Shown here in pieces: positions 55,155 through 64,000 of a stretch of 64,000 nt of DNA (the first letter of the stretch is position 1; every line of letters starts with the position of its first letter). The DNA comes from Sphingomonas koreensis (GTDB lineage: Bacteria; Pseudomonadota; Alphaproteobacteria; Sphingomonadales; Sphingomonadaceae): NCBI RefSeq assembly GCF_002797435.1, contig NZ_PGEN01000001.1, positions 2,044,501 through 2,108,500 of the forward strand. The letters run 5' to 3'. Under the pieces are notes generated by a model that was not told the DNA's origin, ran no database searches, and saw only the letters and a list, made by a program, of their open reading frames with translations. The translations under genes and the position numbers were made by a program.

Positions 55155-56555
55155 TCAGGAACGCGGCTTGGCGCGCTCGGCGATATAGCCCGTAACCGCA
55201 TCGAAGGTTGCGGGGAGGACGTCGTAGCGCTCCTCGCGGTCGAACAGATCGCCGATGCGGGCGGGGAGCGTCGGGCGGATGCCGGTGGCGCGCTCGACCG
55301 CGTCGCCGAACTTGGCCGGGTGCGCGGTGGCAAGGGTGACGATCGGCACATCCGTGGCGATGTCCGCGCGGCGCGCGGCGGCAAGGCCGATCGCGGTGTG
55401 CGGATCGAGGATCTCGTCGGCGCGGGCATGTGCCCAAGCCATCGCCTGCGCCATCTCCGCCGCATCGATCCGGTCGCTCGCGAACAGCTTGGCGGCGCCT
55501 TCCTGCTGCGCGTTGGTGAGGCGCATCGCCTTGCTCGCCTCGAACCCGCGCATCTGATCGGCGAGCGCGGCACCGTCGCGGCCGGCAAGGTCGAACAACA
55601 GCCGCTCGAAGTTCGAGCTGACCTGAATGTCCATGCTCGGCGCCGCGGTCGGGGTAACGGTGCCGGTCGAATAGTCGCCCGCCGACAGCGCGCGGTGAAG
55701 GATGTCGTTGACGTTGGTGGCGACGATCAGCTTCGCGACGGGCAGCCCCATCCGCGCCGCGACATAGCCTGCGAACACGTCGCCGAAATTACCGGTCGGC
55801 ACCGAAAAGGCGACCGCGCGGTTCGGGGCGCCGAGGCGGACCGCAGCGTAGAAATAATAGACCACCTGCGCCATCAGCCGCGCCCAGTTGATCGAATTGA
55901 CCGCGGTCACCTGGAACCGCCCGGCGAAACCGGCGTCGTTGAACATCGCCTTCACCATCGCCTGGGCGTCGTCGAAGCTGCCTTCGATGGCGATGTTGTG
56001 GACGTTGGGTGACAGCACCGTGGTCATCTGGCGGCGCTGGACGTCGCTCACCCGCTTGTTCGGGTGGAGCATGAAGATGTCGATCCCCTCACGCCCCGCC
56101 ACCGCATCGATCGCGGCCGAGCCGGTGTCGCCGCTGGTCGCGCCGACGATGGTGAGGTGCTGGTCGGTGCCCTTGAGGAACCGCTCGAAGAACAGCCCAA
56201 GCAGCTGGAGCGCGACGTCCTTGAAGGCGAGCGTCGGGCCGTGGAACAGCTCGAGCAGGAAATGGCGGTGGTCGAGCTGGACGAGCGGGGTGACCGCATC
56301 GTGGCTGAACCGGCCATAGGCGGCGGTGCACAATTCGCGCAGCTCGGCTTCGCTGAGGCTGCCCGCGGTGAAGGGCGCCATCACGCGGACGGCGGTCTCG
56401 ACGTACGACAGGCCCGCAAGGTCCGCGATCTGCTCCGGCGTGAAGCGCGGCCATTCCACGGGTACGTAGAGGCCGCCATCCTTGGCCAGCCCGGCAAGGG
56501 TGACGTCGCGGAAATCGAGTTCGGGCGCGGTGCCGCGCGTGCTCTGGTAGCGCAT
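55155..56555 (-). CDS. thrC: Threonine synthase
   Basis: A 466-residue PLP enzyme converting O-phosphohomoserine to threonine. The PLP lysine is K112 in F-H-G-P-T-L-A-F-K-D; V-G-A-T-S-G-D-T-G-S-A-A and F-S-V-P-T-G-N-F-G-D match the phosphate-binding sites. R-Y-x-S-T-R-G at the start is typical. The ATG at 56555 is preferred over an earlier frame start at 56663 that would overlap the SURF1 gene. It is 43 bp after the SURF1 stop, so it may be expressed with the cox genes. Confidence 0.96.
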   Translation of the reverse strand: MRYQSTRGTAPELDFRDVTLAGLAKDGGLYVPVEWPRFTPEQIADLAGLSYVETAVRVMAPFTAGSLSEAELRELCTAAYGRFSHDAVTPLVQLDHRHFLLELFHGPTLAFKDVALQLLGLFFERFLKGTDQHLTIVGATSGDTGSAAIDAVAGREGIDIFMLHPNKRVSDVQRRQMTTVLSPNVHNIAIEGSFDDAQAMVKAMFNDAGFAGRFQVTAVNSINWARLMAQVVYYFYAAVRLGAPNRAVAFSVPTGNFGDVFAGYVAARMGLPVAKLIVATNVNDILHRALSAGDYSTGTVTPTAAPSMDIQVSSNFERLLFDLAGRDGAALADQMRGFEASKAMRLTNAQQEGAAKLFASDRIDAAEMAQAMAWAHARADEILDPHTAIGLAAARRADIATDVPIVTLATAHPAKFGDAVERATGIRPTLPARIGDLFDREERYDVLPATFDAVTGYIAERAKPRS

Positions 56556-56598
56556 GGCTGAGCCGGTTAGCCGCGCGGGCGCCGGGCGGCAAGAAAGT

Positions 56599-57243
56599 CT
56601 AGCTTTGCGGCGGGCCAGATGGGTGCGCTGCCTTGCGACCGCGCCAGCGCAGCGCGAGGACATAGATCACCGCCGCCGCGAGCGCGAAGAGGAACCATTG
56701 GACGGCATAAGCGAGGTGGTTGTTGGGGACGCTCGACGGATCGGGCCGCGCGCTTTCGGCGAGACCGGGAGCCGGGGTCTCAGAGACCAGCATCAGCGTG
56801 CGCGGGCCAGGCTTGCCGAACAACGCGGCGATCTGCGGGGTCGAATCGGGGGCCTGGGTGATGCTGCCGGTCACCTCGCCGCCCTTCCACACCGGGACGA
56901 CGCCCGGGGCCGTGCTGACGCCCATGTCGAATTTGGTGGTGAGCGCCTCCACGCCGGTGCGGCACTCGGCGATATGGCGCCAGCCCTTGGCGCCATTCTC
57001 GGCGCGGCCGGCCTGTTCGCTCCATCCGGTGACCTCAAGGCACATCGCGCTGGCGCGGCGGAAGAGATGCTCGTCGCCGACCGGCGGGCGTGGAAAGGCC
57101 ATGACGGGCAGCGCGCTGTTGCCGGCATAGCGTGCGATCATCGCTTCCTTCTGCCCGCGCCGGTCGAGCTGCCAGATGCCGAGGCCGATCATCGCGGCGA
57201 TGGCGAGTGCGACGATGACGGTGGGGATGACAGGGAGCTTCAT
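56599..57243 (-). CDS. SURF1 family oxidase assembly protein
   Basis: A 214-residue protein with helices at each end (5-24 and about 183-202). Between them: G-I-W-Q-L-D-R-R, the S-A-L-P-V variant, G-W-x-H-I-A-E-C and A-Y-A-V-Q-W-F-L-F-A before the last helix. SURF1 proteins assist heme a insertion into cytochrome c oxidase. The ATG overlaps the DUF983 stop. Fits the oxidase assembly cluster. Confidence 0.92.
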   Translation of the reverse strand: MKLPVIPTVIVALAIAAMIGLGIWQLDRRGQKEAMIARYAGNSALPVMAFPRPPVGDEHLFRRASAMCLEVTGWSEQAGRAENGAKGWRHIAECRTGVEALTTKFDMGVSTAPGVVPVWKGGEVTGSITQAPDSTPQIAALFGKPGPRTLMLVSETPAPGLAESARPDPSSVPNNHLAYAVQWFLFALAAAVIYVLALRWRGRKAAHPSGPPQS

Positions 57244-57614
57244 GGGTGCGGCTCCTTGATGCGGCCCTCACGCGCGGAATTGCGATATTCGAGCGCCAGC
57301 AGCGCACCCTTGGCCCAGCGCAGCGAAACGATGACGAGCAGGGTCGTCAGCGGAATCCACAGCAGCAGATGGACCCAGACCGGCGGCCCGGCGGCGAGCT
57401 CAAGCCAGATCGAGAGAACGACGATGATCGTGCCGACGATCAGGGTGAGGAAGGCGGCGGGGCCATCCCCGACATTGAACGCGGCAAAATCGAGCCCGCA
57501 GCCCGGGCAGCGCGGGGCAAACTTCACCCAGCCCGCAAACAAAGAGGGCGCGCCGCAACGCGGACACGCCCCTTTGTATGCGCTTGCGATGACCGGAGGC
57601 CCAGCCTCGTTCAC
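57240..57614 (-). CDS. DUF983 zinc-ribbon membrane protein
   Basis: A 124-residue protein: a double C-x-x-C zinc ribbon (A-C-P-R-C-G-A-P-S-L-F and R-C-P-G-C-G-L-D-F) followed by two hydrophobic helices. DUF983 genes often accompany alphaproteobacterial cox operons; their function is unknown. The GTG at 57614 fits the family N-terminus; a longer frame to 57707 would overlap coxC. ATGA overlap with SURF1. Confidence 0.85.
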   Translation of the reverse strand: MNEAGPPVIASAYKGACPRCGAPSLFAGWVKFAPRCPGCGLDFAAFNVGDGPAAFLTLIVGTIIVVLSIWLELAAGPPVWVHLLLWIPLTTLLVIVSLRWAKGALLALEYRNSAREGRIKEPHP

Positions 57615-57639
57615 CGTTCGCTCTCGCTCATCGTCCGCG

Positions 57640-58545
57640 TCAGCCGTGGACCGGCGCGCCTGCGCTGCCCCAGACATAGACGACGACGAACAGGAACAGC
57701 CAGACAACGTCGACGAAGTGCCAGTACCAGGCAGCGGCTTCGAAGCCGAAATGCTGGCGCGGGGTGAAGTCGCCCTGATAGGCGCGCAGCAGGCAGACCA
57801 TCAGGAACAGCGTGCCGACGATGACGTGGAAGCCGTGGAAGCCGGTCGCCATGTAGAAGGCCGACGAATAGTTCGACTTGCCGAACACGAACGGCGCATG
57901 GGCATATTCATAGGCCTGGATGGCCGAGAAGATCAGACCCAGGATGATGGTGAGCCACAGACCCTTCTTCACCACATCGTTCTCGCCGACGCCGATGAAG
58001 CCCCACAGGCCCTTCATCTCGCCGCCGCGCTGATTGTGGATCAGGCCGTGATGCGCCCAGGTGATGGTGGTGCCCGACAGCAGCAGGATGAAGGTGTTGA
58101 GCAGCGGGAGATGGAAGGCGTTCATCACTTCCATGCCCTTGGGCGGGAAGGTCGCGACCGCGCCCTCGAGGATCTCGACGACGCTGGCATGCTCGCCGCT
58201 GACCGCGATCGCCGCAGGGAAGAGCGCGAAATCGAACCACGCCCAGAACCAGCCGACGAAGAACATCACTTCCGAGGCGATGAACAGGATCATGCCGTAG
58301 CGCAGGTGAAGCTGGACGACCGGGGTGTGATCGCCGGCATTGGCTTCCTTGATCACATCGACCCACCAGGACGCCATGCAGAACAGGGTGGCGGCAAGGC
58401 CCGTCAGGAACACCCACATGCCGTGCGGATGCTCCTTCATCCACATCAAGCCGCCGGTCGCCAGCCACAAAGCGGCGAGCGAGCTGAGCATCGGCCACGG
58501 GCTGGGCGGGAGAATATGGTAATCGTGGTTCTTGGCGCCGGCCAT
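57640..58545 (-). CDS. coxC: Cytochrome c oxidase subunit III
   Basis: A 301-residue seven-helix subunit of the aa3 oxidase. Markers: H-D-Y-H-I-L-P-P-S-P-W-P at the N-terminus, R-Y-G-M-I-L-F-I-A-S-E-V-M-F-F-V-G-W-F-W-A-W-F-D, H-H-G-L-I, G-F-H-G-F-H-V-I-V-G and the final W-Y-W-H-F-V-D-V-V-W-L-F-L-F. It stabilises the oxidase and supports proton uptake. 80 bp after ctaG and 25 bp before the DUF983 gene. Confidence 0.97.
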   Translation of the reverse strand: MAGAKNHDYHILPPSPWPMLSSLAALWLATGGLMWMKEHPHGMWVFLTGLAATLFCMASWWVDVIKEANAGDHTPVVQLHLRYGMILFIASEVMFFVGWFWAWFDFALFPAAIAVSGEHASVVEILEGAVATFPPKGMEVMNAFHLPLLNTFILLLSGTTITWAHHGLIHNQRGGEMKGLWGFIGVGENDVVKKGLWLTIILGLIFSAIQAYEYAHAPFVFGKSNYSSAFYMATGFHGFHVIVGTLFLMVCLLRAYQGDFTPRQHFGFEAAAWYWHFVDVVWLFLFVVVYVWGSAGAPVHG

Positions 58546-58625
58546 TTTCCGTCCCTGTTCTAATGGCGTGTTTCCAGCCTCCCCTAAGGGGTGAGCTTGG
58601 CGGGTGCAATGGTGGTTGAGCGCCC

Positions 58626-59165
58626 TCAGCCCTTCGGTCGGGACTTGTCGGCCAGATAGAAGGTGTAGGAGAGGGTGATCTTCTCGATATCCCTGGTGTC
58701 CGGATCGGTCAGGATCTTGGGATCGACGAAGTAGATCACCGGCATGCGCACCGTCTCACCGGGCTTCAGCGTCTGCTCGGTGAAGCAGAAGCACTGGATC
58801 TTGCTGAAATATTTTCCGGCCGCCTCGGGCGTCACATTGTACGTCGCAGTGCCGGTGACCGGCACGGTGCCGGTGTTGGTCGCGGTGTAGAAGGCCATGT
58901 CGCGCGCGCCGATCGCGATCTGGTCCGACGCCATTTCGGGCTTGAACTTCCAGGTCAGCGCGGGGCTGACATTGCTGTCGAACGCCACGGTGATCTTGGC
59001 ATCGACCGCGCCCGGCGCAGCCTCGGCCCGCATGGTGGTGCCGCCGAAGCCCGTCACCTGGCAGAAGAGGCGATAGAGCGGCACGCTGGCAAAGGCGACG
59101 CCGGTCATGGTGCAGACGCCCAGCACCGCGAGCAGCGCGGTACGCAGCTTGCGGTCGATCCTCAT
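58626..59165 (-). CDS. ctaG: Cytochrome c oxidase assembly protein CtaG/Cox11
   Basis: A 179-residue copper chaperone that inserts CuB into subunit I. One N-terminal helix ([16 protein letters not shown]), L-Y-R-L-F-C-Q-V-T-G-F-G-G-T-T near residue 35, and the copper motif I-Q-C-F-C-F-T-E-Q-T-L-K-P-G-E. The ATG overlaps the stop of the 48-residue gene upstream. Confidence 0.95.
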   Translation of the reverse strand: MRIDRKLRTALLAVLGVCTMTGVAFASVPLYRLFCQVTGFGGTTMRAEAAPGAVDAKITVAFDSNVSPALTWKFKPEMASDQIAIGARDMAFYTATNTGTVPVTGTATYNVTPEAAGKYFSKIQCFCFTEQTLKPGETVRMPVIYFVDPKILTDPDTRDIEKITLSYTFYLADKSRPKG

Positions 59166-59308
59166 GTCGCCCTCAACGGGATGCCCTGGCTGATCTTCAC
59201 GATGCTGATCGCGAACACCAGCACGACGAAGGCGAGCAGCAACAGCGCCATCACACGGGCACGCGACTTCTGCCGCGCGCGGACGATTTCTTCTTCTTCG
59301 GGAGTCAT
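59162..59308 (-). CDS. 48-residue single-span protein in the cox cluster (CoxF-like)
   Basis: A small gene: [16 protein letters not shown] then one helix ([16 protein letters not shown]) ending I-P-L-R-A-T. Its ATG overlaps the ctaB stop and its stop overlaps the ctaG ATG, each by four bases, so translation appears coupled on both sides. Small single-span genes lie here in several alphaproteobacteria; the role is probably in assembly, but this is inferred from position only. Confidence 0.8.
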   Translation of the reverse strand: MTPEEEEIVRARQKSRARVMALLLLAFVVLVFAISIVKISQGIPLRAT

Positions 59309-60207
59309 GCCAGCCACCGGTCTGCCGCGACTGCCGCGAACAGGATGAACAGATAGGAGATCGAGTAAGCGAACAGGCGCTTTTCGGGCTTCATGGTATC
59401 GCCCTCACCGGCCATGCGCATCGCGACCTGAAGCGCAAAGAGCGCGAACAATGCGGTCGTCGCCACTGCGGTGATGCCGTAGAGCGCGCCGGTGAGGCCG
59501 AGCGGCCAGGGCGCGATCGCGGCGACCGCCATCGGGATGGTGTAGAGCCCGATCTGGACGCGCGTCGCCTTCTCGCCGGCGACCACCGGAAGCATCGGCA
59601 CGCCGGCATTGGCGTAGTCGGTCTTCACGAACAGCGCGAGCGCCCAGAAATGCGGCGGGGTCCACAGGAAGACGAGACCGAACAGCAGCACCGGGAGGAG
59701 CGCGACGTCGCCGGTCGCCGCAGCCCAGCCGATCAGCGGCGGGAAGGCGCCCGCCGCGCCGCCGATGACGATGTTCTGCGGCGTGCGGCGCTTGAGCCAG
59801 ACGGTGTAGACGAGGACGTAGAACAGGATCGACAGCAACAGAATGCCCGCGGCGACATAGTTGACCGCAAGCCCCATCAGGATGACCGAGAGCGCCGCCA
59901 CCCCGACGCCGAAATGCAGCGCCGACTGGCGGTCCATGCGGCCGGCAGGAAGCGGGCGGCCCTGGGTCCGCTTCATCTTCGAATCGAGATCCGCCTCATA
60001 CCATTGGTTGAGCGCGCCTGCCGCGCCGGCACCCAATGCGATGCAGAGTATCGCGGTGAAGCCGAGCACGGGATTGATCGAAACCGGCGCAGCAAGCATG
60101 CCGCAAAGCCCGGTGAACACGACCAGGGTCATCACCCGCGGCTTGGTGAGCGCGAGGAAGTCGCGCCAGTCGGCGGGCAGGATCAGGGCGTGGTTGGCGA
60201 CGGACAT
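59305..60207 (-). CDS. ctaB: Protoheme IX farnesyltransferase (heme o synthase)
   Basis: A 300-residue membrane prenyltransferase making heme o from heme b. Motifs: L-T-K-P-R-V-M (first acidic/polar loop), [20 protein letters not shown] with the N-x-x-x-D-x-x-x-D diphosphate site, and [21 protein letters not shown]. The ATG at 60207 gives M-S-V-A-N-H-A-L; the longer frame runs over the DUF1275 gene. It follows that gene with a 10-bp gap. Confidence 0.96.
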   Translation of the reverse strand: MSVANHALILPADWRDFLALTKPRVMTLVVFTGLCGMLAAPVSINPVLGFTAILCIALGAGAAGALNQWYEADLDSKMKRTQGRPLPAGRMDRQSALHFGVGVAALSVILMGLAVNYVAAGILLLSILFYVLVYTVWLKRRTPQNIVIGGAAGAFPPLIGWAAATGDVALLPVLLFGLVFLWTPPHFWALALFVKTDYANAGVPMLPVVAGEKATRVQIGLYTIPMAVAAIAPWPLGLTGALYGITAVATTALFALFALQVAMRMAGEGDTMKPEKRLFAYSISYLFILFAAVAADRWLA

Positions 60208-60217
60208 TTGCCCGGGC

Positions 60218-60901
60218 CTATAGGCCGGGTTGACGTTCGGGGGAAGGGTGCTGGACCTCGATCCCATGCGGGACGCACATGGCCCCGCTTTCGCCGACAA
60301 AACGGACAAGCAGCAAGGCGCAGCCAGCCGCCGCCCAGAGGGCCTGGAGTCCCGCCGCGGCATAGGCGAGTCCGCCGGCGACTCCGCCCATGATCAGCCC
60401 GGTCCATAGCAGCGCGTAGGGCAGCCACCCGAACCGTGGACCTCCCGTCATCGCCTGCGCGATCCGCTGGCCGATCTTGACCAGCGCGCCGGTCATGTAG
60501 GTGAGGCCGATCGCATCGCCGCCGTCGGCGAACACGCCATTCTCCGCCCCCATCGCGGCGGCGGCAAAGGCGAGCGTAACCGGGACCGGGACCAGCCCGA
60601 TGCTGGCCGCGGCACAGACGAGCAGGCCGAAGACCAGCAGCATCACCCGCCGCCTGCGTCCGGGACGCCGCCCTGCCACCAGCGTGGCCGCGACGACGCC
60701 ACTCACGAACGCCGCGATCAGCATCAAGACAACTCCGACGATTTCCCCGCCCGCAACGGCGACACCGAGGCGGGTCGAGTTGCCGCTCATGAACGACACG
60801 AAATAGCCGCCCGACGCGATGAACGCGATCGCATCGACATAGCCCGCCAGGAAGGAGAGGGCGATGGCAACACACTGGCGGCGGCGATCGAGGCTGGTCA
60901 T
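60218..60901 (-). CDS. DUF1275 (YoaK family) membrane protein inside the cox cluster
   Basis: A 227-residue protein with about six helices: [48 protein letters not shown]. This matches DUF1275/YoaK, whose function is unknown. The start at 60901 has AGGGAA nine bases upstream. It separates coxA from ctaB; alphaproteobacteria normally have no such gene there. Same strand and short 10-bp gap to ctaB, so it may be expressed with it. Confidence 0.88.
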   Translation of the reverse strand: MTSLDRRRQCVAIALSFLAGYVDAIAFIASGGYFVSFMSGNSTRLGVAVAGGEIVGVVLMLIAAFVSGVVAATLVAGRRPGRRRRVMLLVFGLLVCAAASIGLVPVPVTLAFAAAAMGAENGVFADGGDAIGLTYMTGALVKIGQRIAQAMTGGPRFGWLPYALLWTGLIMGGVAGGLAYAAAGLQALWAAAGCALLLVRFVGESGAMCVPHGIEVQHPSPERQPGL

Positions 60902-61246
60902 GCGTTCCCTATAGCTGGCGGAGGGCATGTGCGCGAGCAAGCTACCCAGCAGACGGGAGCCTGTTGCTCACTCCGCCCGGTGAAGGCCTCAAGCGCGAGC
61001 CATTGCGGGGCGCGGTGCAGATTGTGGATCGCTACCGGCGGAGGAGAATCGCGTTCGATCAGACAACCCATCGACATCGAGATCGCACCGGGCAGCGCTT
61101 CGACCGGGCTGTCGCTCAACGCGGCGGTCGGCACCATGTCGGACTGGGGCAAGGCGCACGAGGCGCGGATGGCTGCGTCGGCCTGACTTAACGAAAACGC
61201 CCCGGAGTTTCCTCCGGGGCGCTCCGTTTCAGCCGTCGCTGAAAAC
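60902..61246. other. 345-bp gap between coxA and DUF1275, no supported gene
   Basis: Apart from the cox terminator at 61192-61220, I see no gene. Open frames exist on both strands, but they lack ribosome sites and family-like composition. The segment 60941-61187 is coding-like in GC content, so it could hold a decayed gene. A promoter for the ctaB-side genes is probably here. Confidence 0.5.
61192..61220 (-). terminator. Terminator after coxA
   Basis: A 9-bp stem gccccggag / ctccggggc with loop tttc. On the minus strand it reads into gttttcgt, a good U-tract. It marks the end of the coxB-coxA transcript and separates it from the ctaB-side genes. Confidence 0.85.
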
Positions 61247-62923
61247 TCAGTGGTGCTTGTCGTCGTCGATGACAGGCAGCGTTTCGAACTGGTGGAACGG
61301 CGGTGGGCTGGACAGCGTCCATTCGAGCGTCGTCGCGCCCTCGCCCCACGGGTTCGCCGGCGCCTTCTTGCCCGCGATCAGCGACCAGATCACGTTGATG
61401 AAGAAGATCACCACGCCGATCAGCATCAGCACATAGCCCCAGCTCGCGATCTCGTTCCAATATGCATAGGCATCCGGATAGTCGGGATAGCGGCGCGGCA
61501 TACCCTGCAGGCCCAGGAAATGCATCGGGAAGAACAGCACGTTCACGCCGACGAAGAACACCCAGAAGTGCAGCTGGCCGAGGAACTCGCTGTACATCTT
61601 CCCGAACATCTTCGGGAACCAGTAGTAGAAGCCGGCGAACAGGCCGAACACCGCGCCCAGCGAGAGCACATAGTGGAAGTGCGCGACGACATAGTAGGTA
61701 TCGTGCATATAGTCGTCGACGCCGCCGTTCGCGAGCACCACGCCGGTAACGCCGCCCACGGTGAACATGAAGATGAAGCCGATCGCCCAGACCATCGGGG
61801 TCTTGAAGCTCATCGAGCCGCCCCACATGGTGGCGATCCACGAGAAGATCTTCACGCCGGTCGGCACCGCGATGATCATCGTCGCGGCGGTGAAGTACAT
61901 CTTCACGTTCACGCTCATGCCGGTCGTGAACATGTGGTGCGCCCACACGACGAACCCGACCACGCCGATCGCGACCATGGCATAGGCCATGCCGAGATAG
62001 CCGAACACCGGCTTGCGGCTGAAGGTCGCGACGATCTGGCTGATGATGCCGAAGCCCGGCAGGATCATGATGTACACTTCGGGGTGACCGAAGAACCAGA
62101 ACAGGTGCTGGTAGAGCACCGGATCGCCGCCGCCGGCGGGATCGTAGAAGGTGGTGCCGAAGTTACGGTCGGTCAGCAGCATGGTGATCGCCGCGGCCAG
62201 AACCGGCAGCGCGAGCAGCAGCAGGAAGGCGGTGATCAGCACCGACCACACGAACAACGGCATCTTGTGCAGGGTCATGCCCGGCGCGCGCATGTTGAAG
62301 ATGGTGGTGATGAAGTTGATCGCGCCCAGGATCGAGCTGGCGCCCGCGAGGTGGAGCGACAGGATCGCCATATCGACCGACGGCCCCGGCTCGCCATAGG
62401 TGGAGAGCGGCGCATAGACGGTCCAGCCGGTGCCTGCGCCGCCGCCGATAAAGGGCGAAGCGAGCAGCAGCACGAAGGCCGGGATGAGCAGCCAGAAGGA
62501 CAGGTTGTTCATGCGCGGGAACGCCATGTCCGGCGCGCCGATCATGATCGGAACGAACCAGTTGCCGAAGCCGCCGATCATCGCGGGCATGACCATGAAG
62601 AACACCATGATCAGGCCGTGCGCGGTGATCAGCACGTTCCAGAAATGCTGGGCTTCGTCGAAGGTCTGCGGACCGCCATGCACCCATTCGGCGATATAGC
62701 CGAGATGCTGGATGCCGGGCTCGGCGAGCTCGAGGCGCATCACGCCCGAGATCGCGCCACCGATGATCCCCGCGATGATCGCGAAGATCAGGTAGAGGGT
62801 GCCGATATCCTTGTGGTTGGTCGACAGGAACCAGCGCGCGAAGAAGCCGGGCTTGTGATCCGCGTCATGGTGGTGGTCGTCATGCGCCGTGAAGGCGTGG
62901 GCGTCGCGGGCTGCGTCGGTCAT
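61247..62923 (-). CDS. coxA: Cytochrome c oxidase subunit I
   Basis: A 558-residue heme-copper oxidase core subunit with twelve helices, holding heme a, heme a3 and CuB. Evidence: [17 protein letters not shown] (CuB histidine and cross-linked tyrosine), H-H-M-F-T, G-G-V-T-G-V and the H-F-H-Y heme-ligand pair. The K- and D-pathway residues look typical of A1-type oxidases. It starts 3 bp after the coxB stop. Confidence 0.98.
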   Translation of the reverse strand: MTDAARDAHAFTAHDDHHHDADHKPGFFARWFLSTNHKDIGTLYLIFAIIAGIIGGAISGVMRLELAEPGIQHLGYIAEWVHGGPQTFDEAQHFWNVLITAHGLIMVFFMVMPAMIGGFGNWFVPIMIGAPDMAFPRMNNLSFWLLIPAFVLLLASPFIGGGAGTGWTVYAPLSTYGEPGPSVDMAILSLHLAGASSILGAINFITTIFNMRAPGMTLHKMPLFVWSVLITAFLLLLALPVLAAAITMLLTDRNFGTTFYDPAGGGDPVLYQHLFWFFGHPEVYIMILPGFGIISQIVATFSRKPVFGYLGMAYAMVAIGVVGFVVWAHHMFTTGMSVNVKMYFTAATMIIAVPTGVKIFSWIATMWGGSMSFKTPMVWAIGFIFMFTVGGVTGVVLANGGVDDYMHDTYYVVAHFHYVLSLGAVFGLFAGFYYWFPKMFGKMYSEFLGQLHFWVFFVGVNVLFFPMHFLGLQGMPRRYPDYPDAYAYWNEIASWGYVLMLIGVVIFFINVIWSLIAGKKAPANPWGEGATTLEWTLSSPPPFHQFETLPVIDDDKHH

Positions 62924-62926
62924 GGC

Positions 62927-64000
62927 TTACTGGTCCGCTTGATTGGTGGTGGCGGCCGCTTCGGCCGCGTTGTCGGCAGGCGTTTCAGCCGTGTTGCCGG
63001 CAGGCGCGGCCGCCGGAGCCGCGGCAGCAGCGGGCTTGGCCGCTTCGGGCATCTTGCCGCCCTTGGCCGCGACCCACTGCGCGAACACCGCAGGCTCGAC
63101 CGCTTCGACCACGATCGGCATATAGGCATGGCGCGCACCGCAGAGTTCGGAGCACTGGCCGAAATAGACGCCGGGCTTGTCGACGATGAAGCTGGTCTCG
63201 TTGAGGCGGCCGGGGACCGCGTCGATCTTGATCCAGAAGGCCGGGATCGCCCAGCTGTGGATCACGTCGTTGGCGGTGGCGATCAGGCGGATCGGGGTGC
63301 CGACCGGAACGACGATGCGGTTGTCGGCCGCGAGCAGGCGCGGGCCATCGACGTCGGTACGGTAGCGCGCGCCCTTGGCCAGCGTCGGATCGCCCTTTTC
63401 CTTGAGCATGTTCGCGGTGATCGAGATCGCGCCATGGTCGGGATATTCGTAGCTCCAGTACCACTGGTTGCCGATCGCCTTGATCGTCACCGCATTGTCG
63501 GGCGCCGGCTTGAACTGCTTGGCGAGCAGCGAGATCGACGGCCAGGCGATGACCGCGAGGATCAGCACCGGAACCACGGTCCAGATGATCTCGATCAGCG
63601 TGTTGTGGCTGGTCTTGGAAGGATTGGGGTTCGCCTTGCGGCGATAGCGCAGGATCGTCCAGCCGAGCAGGATCAGCACGAAGACCGAAATGATCGTGAT
63701 GATCGGCAGCAGGATCCAGTTGTGGAAATGCGCCGCGCTCTCGCCGAGCTTGGTCACCTGCGGCTGGATGCCGATATGCTTGTCGACCGGCTGGCCGATG
63801 CCCGGAGTCGGGCCGTTCTTGTGCGTGCCGTCCGGATTGAGCGTCGGGTCCGCGGGAGTCGCAGCGGCGGGCGCAGCAGCCTCGGTGGTGGCGGCAGCCG
63901 GCGCCGCAGCAGCAGCCGGCGATTCGACCGCGACCGGCGCGGGCGCCTTGGGCGCTTCGGCGGCCGGCACGCTCGGAGCCGCCGCGGGGGCGGTCTGGGC
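62927..64000 (-). CDS. coxB: Cytochrome c oxidase subunit II (5' end outside window)
   Basis: About 358 residues are visible, open to base 64000; the N-terminus and signal sequence lie outside. An alanine/proline-rich linker (about the first 40 visible residues) precedes two membrane helices, then the periplasmic CuA domain: W-Y-W-S-Y-E-Y-P-D, the CuA site C-S-E-L-C-G-A-R-H-A-Y-M-P, and an alanine/threonine-rich tail. It accepts electrons from cytochrome c. The frame start given at 63970 is not the real start, because the alanine/proline-rich region clearly continues upstream. Confidence 0.96.
   Translation of the reverse strand, partial: AQTAPAAAPSVPAAEAPKAPAPVAVESPAAAAAPAAATTEAAAPAAATPADPTLNPDGTHKNGPTPGIGQPVDKHIGIQPQVTKLGESAAHFHNWILLPIITIISVFVLILLGWTILRYRRKANPNPSKTSHNTLIEIIWTVVPVLILAVIAWPSISLLAKQFKPAPDNAVTIKAIGNQWYWSYEYPDHGAISITANMLKEKGDPTLAKGARYRTDVDGPRLLAADNRIVVPVGTPIRLIATANDVIHSWAIPAFWIKIDAVPGRLNETSFIVDKPGVYFGQCSELCGARHAYMPIVVEAVEPAVFAQWVAAKGGKMPEAAKPAAAAAPAAAPAGNTAETPADNAAEAAATTNQADQ

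Noticed and set aside
60941..61187. Open frames on both strands between coxA and DUF1275
   Set aside because: No ribosome site and no family features on either strand; left as unassigned.

Overview
The window is chromosomal DNA from a GC-rich alphaproteobacterium. The gene content points to Sphingomonadales (Sphingomonas or a close relative): a CarD regulator next to a 7Fe ferredoxin and an S4 protein, a CcrM-type GANTC methyltransferase, a split NAD(P) transhydrogenase (pntAA/pntAB/pntB) beside a tiny aa3-oxidase subunit IV, an rpiB-glyA-nrdR-trmJ run, and the alphaproteobacterial cox assembly order. I see no plasmid, phage, transposase, rRNA or CRISPR signature. Most of the window is core metabolism packed tightly, with many ATGA/GTGA stop-start overlaps.

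Layout. 1-3.6 kb: helicase tail, S4 protein, fdxA, carD, then two GIN-domain (DUF2807) envelope proteins. 3.6-7.7 kb (minus): PdeM-type phosphoesterase, a two-domain retropepsin-like protein and an Lhr-like DEXH helicase, which belong to the 'ligase-associated' DNA-damage group. 7.8-16 kb: YnfA, sirtuin, era/rnc/lepB (minus), pgi, PhnA-like protein, gor, cupin. 16-24 kb: DAACS symporter, glmM, DUF4253, DUF1272, small membrane protein, an Lrp regulator divergent from a DMT exporter, PaiB, thiD, rnhB. 24-29 kb: isocitrate lyase, ccrM, folP. 29-37 kb: cytochrome b561, SDR, an orphan sigma-54 response regulator, coxIV, pntAA/pntAB/pntB, a winged-helix protein and tRNA-Lys. 37.7-44.6 kb: folK, type-5 uracil-DNA glycosylase, agmatine catabolism (aguB and aguA), M28 peptidase, rpsD. 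44.7-50.5 kb: trmJ, nrdR, glyA, rpiB, then a btaA-btaB pair for betaine lipid synthesis. 50.5-56.6 kb: short-chain dehydrogenase, pterin carbinolamine dehydratase, zincin, ccmA/ccmB, methyltransferase, thrC. 56.6-64 kb (minus): cytochrome c oxidase, in transcription order coxB, coxA, a DUF1275 gene, ctaB, a 48-residue protein, ctaG, coxC, DUF983 and SURF1. coxB runs off the right edge.

The least explained content is non-coding. Two intergenic arrays (22650-22809 and 38929-39108, in opposite orientation) repeat a GTCGC core at an almost perfect 11-bp step, close to one DNA helical turn, and carry extra copies at half-steps of 5 or 6 bp. Two families of dispersed inverted repeats also occur. 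Family A has four roughly 80-bp hairpins; in two copies the 14-nt loop is exactly the same but reversed, which shows common descent. Family B has three paired REP-like elements. Partial copies of both are present. The ccrM upstream region combines a perfect 12-bp inverted repeat with four GANTC sites, as expected for methylation-controlled expression.

All family assignments come from reading translated motifs, lengths and context; no database search was run.
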